Positions 37,174 through 43,224 of a DNA stretch of 43,224 bases are shown piece by piece. The position numbers and the translations under genes are program-made. Every line of letters starts with the position of its first letter. The first letter of the stretch is position 1. Source of the DNA: Candidatus Lachnoclostridium stercoripullorum (GTDB taxonomy: Bacteria; Bacillota; Clostridia; Lachnospirales; Lachnospiraceae). Below the pieces are notes generated by a model, which did no database searches, had not been told where the DNA came from, and saw only the letters and a list, made by a program, of their open reading frames with translations. The stretch is taken from the NCBI GenBank assembly GCA_019114845.1, contig DXEU01000110.1:1-43224 (forward strand), given 5' to 3'.

Positions 37174-37920
37174 TCACTTTTTTTTGCCGTCCACCATGTC
37201 GTAAAGCCGTCCCAGGGCCTCGCGGATTCCCCCCACCTCATCGATGAGTCCCTGCTTCACCGCCTCCTCCCCCACGAGGACCGTGCCCAGATCCCTGGTG
37301 AGCATCTCTGTGCTGTGCATCAGCCGCTTCAGCTGGTCGTGGGCGATTCTTGCATGGCCCGCCACAAAATTTAAAATTCTCTCCTGAATCATCTCGAAAT
37401 ATTCATAGGTGCGCTCCGTGCCGATGACCATCCCCGTCATCCGCACCGGGTGGATCATCATCGTTCCCGTGGGCACGATGAAGGAATAGTCCGCGGAGAC
37501 CGCCAGGGGAACCCCGATGGAGTGGCTGCCCCCCAGGACCAGGGAGACGGTGGGCATGGACAGGGAGGCGATCATCTCCGCGATGGCCAGCCCGGCGTCC
37601 ACATCCCCCCCGGAGGTGTTTAAGAGCACCAGCAGTCCGTCCACCTGGCTGTCGTCCTCCAGCTGGGCCAGCTTCGGCAGCACATGGTCGTACTTGGTGG
37701 CCTTGCTGGTCCCCGGGAGGTTCTCATGGCCCTCCACCTCCCCGATGATGGACAGCAGGTAGATGTTTCTCTTCCCGGCGCTGCCGTTTAAAGTCATCTG
37801 CCCGTACTCCTCCAGCTTGGCGTCCTCCTTCTCCTCCGCCTCCCGGCGCAGCTTCTCCCTCTCCTCCTCCCGGCAGTCCCCGCCGTTCTTCTCTCTTTCC
37901 TTTTTCTTGCTCTCGCTCAT
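37174..37920 (-). CDS. ClpP-family serine protease (TepA-like)
   Basis: LLVLLNTSGGDVDAGLAIAEMIASL, GGSHSIGVPLAVSADYSFIVPTGTMMIHPVR; adjacent to ftsK/spoIIIE. Confidence 0.87.
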   Translation of the reverse strand: MSESKKKEREKNGGDCREEEREKLRREAEEKEDAKLEEYGQMTLNGSAGKRNIYLLSIIGEVEGHENLPGTSKATKYDHVLPKLAQLEDDSQVDGLLVLLNTSGGDVDAGLAIAEMIASLSMPTVSLVLGGSHSIGVPLAVSADYSFIVPTGTMMIHPVRMTGMVIGTERTYEYFEMIQERILNFVAGHARIAHDQLKRLMHSTEMLTRDLGTVLVGEEAVKQGLIDEVGGIREALGRLYDMVDGKKK

Positions 37921-37998
37921 AAAAAAAGCTCCTTCCGCACATCCGTTTTCGGGGGCCGCGCCCCCGCTTTTATCAGGATGTGTCAAAAAGAGCTTTTT
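37921..37998 (-). promoter_or_regulatory. Three-tier nested inverted repeat overlapping the TepA-like gene SD
   Basis: AAAAAGCTC/GAGCTTTTT, GCACATCC/GGATGTGT, GGGGGC/GCCCCC; T7 directly before ATG 37920. Confidence 0.75.
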
Positions 37999-38021
37999 AT
38001 TCTTCCGCGCCCCCTCCGCCG

Positions 38022-39641
38022 TCAGTCGATGACGTTGCGGATGGTTTTGGGCTGCCGGTAATTCCAGGTGGATATCTTGATGCCGCTGCGTTTGCTGGCC
38101 GCGTGGACGATCTGCCCGTTGCCGATGTACATGGCCACATGGTTGATGGTGCCGCCGCTGTTGGCGTAGAAGATTAGATCGCCGGGGCGCATCTCACTGG
38201 AGGAAACCGCCCGTCCCATCTTGGCCTGGGAGCCGGAGTAGTGGGGCAGGGAAATCCCGAAGTGCTGCAGCACTTTCATGGTGAAGCCGGAGCAGTCCGC
38301 CCCGTTGGTCAGGCTGGTGCCTCCCCACACGTAGGGGTTGCCCACAAACTGCAGGGCGTAGTTGACGATCTGGGTTCTCCTGGACATCTCCCGGTTGGCC
38401 TGCTCCTCCAGCGGCGAGAACTTGATGGCCTCCGGGAGGGCGTAGCGCACCTCCACGTTGTTGTCCCTGGTGGAGATGTAGGCGTTGTCCGTATCCTCCC
38501 CCGTGTCCAGCTCGATCTGGACCCAGCCGTCCAGCTGATCCAGCACCGGATATTTTTCCTCCATGGTCAGCTGCGTCCAAATCTGGCTGTCCGTGGACGG
38601 CTCCGTGCGCACCCGCAGCCCGTCCACCTTCACCACGGCCATCAGGGTCGCCTCCTGCAGGGCCAGATCCCTGGCCTCCTGGCCGGTGGCGATGTACTGT
38701 GGATCCGCGCTCACATAGCCGGTGATGGCGCCGGATTTGATCTTGTACCACTGGCCGTCCTCCGACGTCTCTAAAATATCGGCAGCCGCCCGGCTGGGCA
38801 GCTTGCCGATCACATTTCCCATCCCCTCATCCTGGGTGGGTGAGGAGCGGACATTCAGGTAGTTGCTGACCTTGGAGACCAGGAGATTGCCGTACTGGTT
38901 CACCGCCATGGTCTTCATGTCCAATTTTCTGGCCTCGTTGAGGCAGTACTCTACGCGGGCGTTTCCGTCCTCCGTGGAGATAAAGCCCTGCTCGATCTCC
39001 ACCCAGCCCTCTCCCTGGGAGAGGACCTCGTACCGCTCATCCATCGCCACGGCTCCCACCACATTCTCAGAGCCCTCAAACACCGGCTCCGTCCGCACCC
39101 GCAGGCTCTCCGTGGTGATCACCGCCATCTTTTTGATATTTTCCCGGGCGGCCGCCTTGGCGTCCTCCCCCGTCAGCACATACTGGCTGCTCACATACCC
39201 CTCAAAGCCGCCGGAGGAGATGTGATGCCAGCTGCCATCCTCGGTGGTGTCCAAAATCTCGCAGCCGCCTCCGCCCATGATGGTGCCGATGATGGTGCCG
39301 CCGGTGTCCGGGGTCTCACGGATGTTGAGGTAGCCGGAGACCTGCACCACTCCCAGGTTGGAGTAGGAGTTTATGACCTCCTCCGCCGCCTGGCGCCGCT
39401 CTTCCTCCTCCTGTTCCTCCGGGGACAGGGCCGCCTCCGCCGCGGTCTCCGTCTCCTCCTCGGCGTTCTCGCTGGAGGCGGGCTTCACCACCGCCAGGAT
39501 CAGGGCGATGAGCAGGAGGAGGACGATGAGAACGCCTCCCCCGATCAGCGCGTATCTCTGGTAGCGGTTCCTGTTGCGCCGCCTCCTGGCCCTGTCCAGG
39601 GAGGATCTGTAATTCAAATCACGATTGTTCGTATCCGACAT
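38022..39641 (-). CDS. SH3-domain and NlpC/P60 cell wall hydrolase with N-terminal TM
   Basis: Four SH3 motifs (YLNIRETP, LRVRTEP, YLNVRSSP, LRVRTEP), NlpC/P60 GADCSGF ... NHVAMYIG ... VHAAS. Confidence 0.93.
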   Translation of the reverse strand: MSDTNNRDLNYRSSLDRARRRRNRNRYQRYALIGGGVLIVLLLLIALILAVVKPASSENAEEETETAAEAALSPEEQEEEERRQAAEEVINSYSNLGVVQVSGYLNIRETPDTGGTIIGTIMGGGGCEILDTTEDGSWHHISSGGFEGYVSSQYVLTGEDAKAAARENIKKMAVITTESLRVRTEPVFEGSENVVGAVAMDERYEVLSQGEGWVEIEQGFISTEDGNARVEYCLNEARKLDMKTMAVNQYGNLLVSKVSNYLNVRSSPTQDEGMGNVIGKLPSRAAADILETSEDGQWYKIKSGAITGYVSADPQYIATGQEARDLALQEATLMAVVKVDGLRVRTEPSTDSQIWTQLTMEEKYPVLDQLDGWVQIELDTGEDTDNAYISTRDNNVEVRYALPEAIKFSPLEEQANREMSRRTQIVNYALQFVGNPYVWGGTSLTNGADCSGFTMKVLQHFGISLPHYSGSQAKMGRAVSSSEMRPGDLIFYANSGGTINHVAMYIGNGQIVHAASKRSGIKISTWNYRQPKTIRNVID

Positions 39642-39659
39642 ATCTTTTCTCCAAAGAAC

Positions 39660-40304
39660 TTATGAATTCTTGAACCCGCGCAGCTGCATGTAGAATTTCA
39701 CCAGCTCCGCCAGCTGATCAAAGGTCAGGTTGGTGGCGTTGATGGGCAGGTCATAGAGGGACATATCCCCCCACTCTCTCCCGGTAAAATACTTATAGTA
39801 ATCCCGGCGCTCCCGGTCAATGCGGCGGATCTTCTTCAGCGCCTCATCCGCATCCTGGACGCCGTCCACCTCCATCACCCGGCGGATTCTCACGGGGATG
39901 TCCGCGTACACAAACAGGCGGATCACATCCACATCCGGCTCCGGCTCCAGCACGTAGTCGGCGCAGCGGCCCATGATGATGCAGGACTGCTCCTTCGCCA
40001 GCTTGCGGATGACCTCCGACTGGAAGCGGAACAAGTTCTCCCGGGACGTCAGCTTCCTGGAAGAGGGTGCGCCGAAGGCGCCCTTCAGGCTGCCCACAAT
40101 GCGGCTGAGGATCGGATTGCTCAGCTTCTCGTCCGCCAGGCGGAAATACTGCTCCCCGATGGCGCTCTCCTCGGAGGTCATCTTTAAGATCTCCTCGTCG
40201 TAGAAGGGAATCCCCAGATTCTCTGCCAGCCGTTTGCTGGTAATCCTTCCGCCGCTGCCGTACTGCCGGTCAATGGTAATCACCACATTCTTAGTATCTG
40301 CCAT
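39660..40304 (-). CDS. Cytidylate kinase-like family protein
   Basis: VVITIDRQYGSGGRITSKRLAENLGIPFYDEEIL, CIIMGRCADYVL. Confidence 0.9.
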   Translation of the reverse strand: MADTKNVVITIDRQYGSGGRITSKRLAENLGIPFYDEEILKMTSEESAIGEQYFRLADEKLSNPILSRIVGSLKGAFGAPSSRKLTSRENLFRFQSEVIRKLAKEQSCIIMGRCADYVLEPEPDVDVIRLFVYADIPVRIRRVMEVDGVQDADEALKKIRRIDRERRDYYKYFTGREWGDMSLYDLPINATNLTFDQLAELVKFYMQLRGFKNS

Positions 40305-40334
40305 AGGAAAAACCTCCATTTCTGTCGTGAAAGA

Positions 40335-40357
40335 CCTCGGCGAGGAAACTGCCTCGC
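40335..40357 (-). promoter_or_regulatory. Mutually exclusive short hairpins in the leader of the cytidylate-kinase-like gene
   Basis: GCGAGG-CAGTTT-CCTCGC versus CCTCGCCGAGG on the minus strand share one arm. Confidence 0.4.
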
Positions 40358-40404
40358 TAAGTGCTCCTATATATACTTATACCACACCGGGCGGTGCAAG
40401 TAAA

Positions 40405-41376
40405 TTATTTTAACACTTCGCGGTACAGCCGCAGCACGTTTCCGTGGAACACGGCCTCCACCTCCCCGGCGGTAAAGCCGGCGCTCTCCATGGCCTCCGC
40501 CAGTCTGGGAAGGCCGGCGGAATTTCCGATTTCCACCTCCCCGTAGATGCCGTCAAAGTCGGATCCCAGGCCGATGCAGCCCGCTCCGCCCACCTGGCGG
40601 ATGTGCTTCATGTGCTCCACCATGCGGGAAATCCGGCTGATCTGTCTTCCGCCCTCCGGGATGTCCTCCAGGAAATTGCAGTAATAGTTGATGCCGATGA
40701 CTCCGCCCTTCTCCGCGATCGCCCGGATCATCTCGTCCGTCAGGTTTCTGGCGTGGGAGGCCAGACTCCTGGCATTGGAGTGGGAGGCCACAAAGGGCTT
40801 CTTGGCCGTGCGGAGCACATCCCAGATTCCGGCGTCGGACAGGTGGGCCACATCGACGATCATGCCCAGGGCCTCCATCTCCTCCAGGATCTCAAAGCCC
40901 CTCTCCTTCAGGCCCTTCTCCGTCTCCGGGAGGCCCCCCTCCCTGCCCGGCCAGGCCAGACTGTTCTCATAGTTCCAGGTGAAGGTCATCATCCGGGCGC
41001 CCAGACGGTAGAGGGTGCGCAGAAGGGCCGGATCCCCCTGGCAGACTTCCCCCTCCTCCAGGGTCAGCAGGGCGGACATCCGCCCCTCCTTCCAGTTCCT
41101 CTCGATCTCCGCCCAGGTGGTCACCGGCGAGATTCTGTCCCGGTTCTCCTCCATCACCTGGTAAAAGAGATCCGCCATGCGCACGCAGGTGAGGAAGGGG
41201 TCCTCCGTCCCCTTCAGGTCCACAAAGAGGGCAAAATTCTGAAGGAAATAATCCCCCGCCTCCATCTTTTTCAGATCAATGTGGAGATCGTTGTCCAGGA
41301 GAGAGATCTCCTCCCCCCTCTCCCTGGCCTTGTACAGCTCCAGAATTGTGTCACAATGCATATCCACTACTTTCAT
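40405..41376 (-). CDS. Membrane dipeptidase (peptidase M19)
   Basis: MKVVDMHCDTILELY, VDVAHLSDAGIWDVL, VASHSNARSLASHARNLTDEMI, GLGSDFDGI. Confidence 0.93.
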   Translation of the reverse strand: MKVVDMHCDTILELYKARERGEEISLLDNDLHIDLKKMEAGDYFLQNFALFVDLKGTEDPFLTCVRMADLFYQVMEENRDRISPVTTWAEIERNWKEGRMSALLTLEEGEVCQGDPALLRTLYRLGARMMTFTWNYENSLAWPGREGGLPETEKGLKERGFEILEEMEALGMIVDVAHLSDAGIWDVLRTAKKPFVASHSNARSLASHARNLTDEMIRAIAEKGGVIGINYYCNFLEDIPEGGRQISRISRMVEHMKHIRQVGGAGCIGLGSDFDGIYGEVEIGNSAGLPRLAEAMESAGFTAGEVEAVFHGNVLRLYREVLK

Positions 41377-41455
41377 TTCCTGTCTATCCTCCTGATCTCC
41401 GGGTTCCCCGGAAAATTTTGATTCTCTCCTCTGTGGGCGCTCCTCGGCCCCCACT

Positions 41456-42634
41456 CTATTCGCTCCGCAGAGCGTCGATGGGGTTGAGCCCCGCTGCCCG
41501 GCTGGCGGGCATGTATCCAAACAGCAGGCCGATGCCTACCGACACGGAAAATGAGATGAGCACCGCGCCGAAGGTGGGCGGCGCCTCGATGCCCAGGGCT
41601 CTCCCCAGGGCTATGGAGGCCATCGATCCGATGACGATGCCGATCACTCCGCCGATGGAGCTGGTCACCGCCGCCTCGATGACAAACTGCTGCATGATGG
41701 CGCTCTTCTTGGCCCCCAGGGCCTTGCGGATGCCGATCTCCTGGGTGCGCTCCGTCACCGACACCAGCATGATGTTCATGACGCCCACCCCCGCCACCAG
41801 CAGGGAGATGCCGGCGATGCCGCCCAGCATTCCCGACATCATGGCGATCTGCTCATCCAGGGTGTCCAAAAGCTCGCTGTTGGCGTTGACCCGGTACAGA
41901 TCCTCGTTCTGGAAGATTTCCATCAGAAATCCCTCCAGCTCCGCCTTGCAGCGCTCCGTATCCTCCGTGGATATGGTGGTGAAAATGTAGCTGCTGATGG
42001 ACCCGTTCCGGGTGAGCTTGGCGGCGGTGGAATAGGGAAGCCAGAGGAAGTCGTCGCTTCCCCCCTCCTCCAGCTCCTCCTCGTTCTGGCGCTCCGCCAC
42101 CCCCACGATCTTGTAGGCGTCAGCCCCCACCTTGACCGTCTGTCCCAGGGCCTTCTCCGGCCCCCCGAACAGCTCGTTGGCCACATAGTAGCCGGCCACG
42201 CACACCTTCTGTCTGGAAATCATGTCGGAATACTGAAGATTTCTCCCCGCCGCAAGGGCGTATCCCCGGATTTTCAGATAATCCTCGCTGTATCCGCCCA
42301 CGTTGGTGGCGTCCAGGGAATCGCTCCCGTGCTTCACCACGGCGGACACATTCACCACCGGGGTCATCTCCCCGTAGATATCCCTGTGCTCCTCAAAAAA
42401 TTCGTAGGTGTCGTCCACATCCAGGGAGCGGGAGGGGAGGTTGGTCACGTTGGCGGAAATCTGGTTGACGCCCATCTCCGCAAAGCTGTCCACCACCGTG
42501 GACATGAATCCGTCCACAATGCTCACCAGGATGATCACCGACGCCACGCCGATGATGATGCCCAGCATGGTGAGGAAGGAGCGCATCTTATTGCCCAATA
42601 TGCTTCGGATGGCCATTTTAAACGATTGCAGCAT
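41456..42634 (-). CDS. ABC transporter permease (MacB/FtsX type)
   Basis: [35 protein letters not shown]-terminal ERTQEIGIRKALGAKK and PASRAAGLNPIDALRSE. Confidence 0.92.
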   Translation of the reverse strand: MLQSFKMAIRSILGNKMRSFLTMLGIIIGVASVIILVSIVDGFMSTVVDSFAEMGVNQISANVTNLPSRSLDVDDTYEFFEEHRDIYGEMTPVVNVSAVVKHGSDSLDATNVGGYSEDYLKIRGYALAAGRNLQYSDMISRQKVCVAGYYVANELFGGPEKALGQTVKVGADAYKIVGVAERQNEEELEEGGSDDFLWLPYSTAAKLTRNGSISSYIFTTISTEDTERCKAELEGFLMEIFQNEDLYRVNANSELLDTLDEQIAMMSGMLGGIAGISLLVAGVGVMNIMLVSVTERTQEIGIRKALGAKKSAIMQQFVIEAAVTSSIGGVIGIVIGSMASIALGRALGIEAPPTFGAVLISFSVSVGIGLLFGYMPASRAAGLNPIDALRSE

Positions 42635-43224
42635 AGTCTTTCACATCTCCGTCAAAATTGATCTTTCCGTCGTGGATCCGCACCACCCGCTTCGCCTCCA
42701 CGGCGATGGAATTGTCGTGGGTGATCATCACGATGGTGTTTCCCTCGGCGTTCAGCTGTTTTAAAAAATCCAGCACCTCCCTGCTGGTGCGGGAGTCCAG
42801 GGCGCCGGTGGGCTCGTCGGCCAGAATCAGGGACGGATCCCCCGCCAGGGCTCTGGCGATGGACACCCTCTGCTGCTGGCCGCCGGAGAGCTGGTTGGGC
42901 ATATTTCTCCACTTCTCCTTCAGGCCGACCCGCTCCAGGGATGCCATGGCCCGGTTGTGGCGCTCCTCCCTGCCCACCCCCGCGTAGAGGAGGGGCAGTT
43001 CCACGTTCTCCAAAAGGTTTAATTTGGGCAGCAGGTTATACTGCTGGAAGATAAAGCCGATCATCCGGTTGCGGATGGCCGCCAGCTGGTCGCCGGTCAT
43101 GTCGCTCACATCCTCGCCCCCCAGATAGTAGCTCCCGTCCGTGGGGACGTCCAGGGCGCCGATGATGTTCATCAGGGTGGATTTGCCGCTCCCCGACTTG
43201 CCCACGATGGCCACAAACTCCCCC
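42618..43224 (-). CDS. ABC transporter ATP-binding protein (MacB/LolD type), truncated by window end
   Basis: [50 protein letters not shown]; 5' end lies outside the window. Confidence 0.93.
   Translation of the reverse strand, partial: GEFVAIVGKSGSGKSTLMNIIGALDVPTDGSYYLGGEDVSDMTGDQLAAIRNRMIGFIFQQYNLLPKLNLLENVELPLLYAGVGREERHNRAMASLERVGLKEKWRNMPNQLSGGQQQRVSIARALAGDPSLILADEPTGALDSRTSREVLDFLKQLNAEGNTIVMITHDNSIAVEAKRVVRIHDGKINFDGDVKDYAAIV

Overview
This 43.2 kb, GC-rich window looks like a low-mobility chromosomal region of an anaerobic Firmicute, probably Clostridia/Lachnospiraceae (inferred from gene content and protein signatures; no search was run). From left to right it contains: a Trp-specifier T-box leader and a trpXYZ-type tryptophan ABC transporter; a citrate lyase locus (citDEF divergent from lysR-citX-citG); an NFACT/RqcH gene; an XRE regulator divergent from a zinc-ribbon/TM/beta-helix protein plus a Hanks-type kinase; a GT-C-like membrane protein; serS; an ECF S-component with an in-frame TAA; thiN-rpe-rsgA-prkC-prpC-rlmN-rsmB-yugP-like-fmt-def-priA; murF-murE; fhs; ftsK/spoIIIE; a TepA/ClpP-like gene; an SH3x4-NlpC/P60 protein; a cytidylate-kinase-like gene; a membrane dipeptidase; and a MacB-type ABC pair cut by the window end. 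No tRNA, rRNA, CRISPR array, phage or transposase was recognised. The main candidates for follow-up are: (1) the XRE / Zn-ribbon-beta-helix / atypical kinase module; (2) a 36-bp in-frame minisatellite in the C-terminal part of priA; (3) a duplicated 54-bp GC-rich hairpin between the T-box terminator and trpX; (4) an in-frame stop in the ECF S-component; (5) two intergenic inverted repeats that bury the Shine-Dalgarno and end in T7 directly against the ATG.
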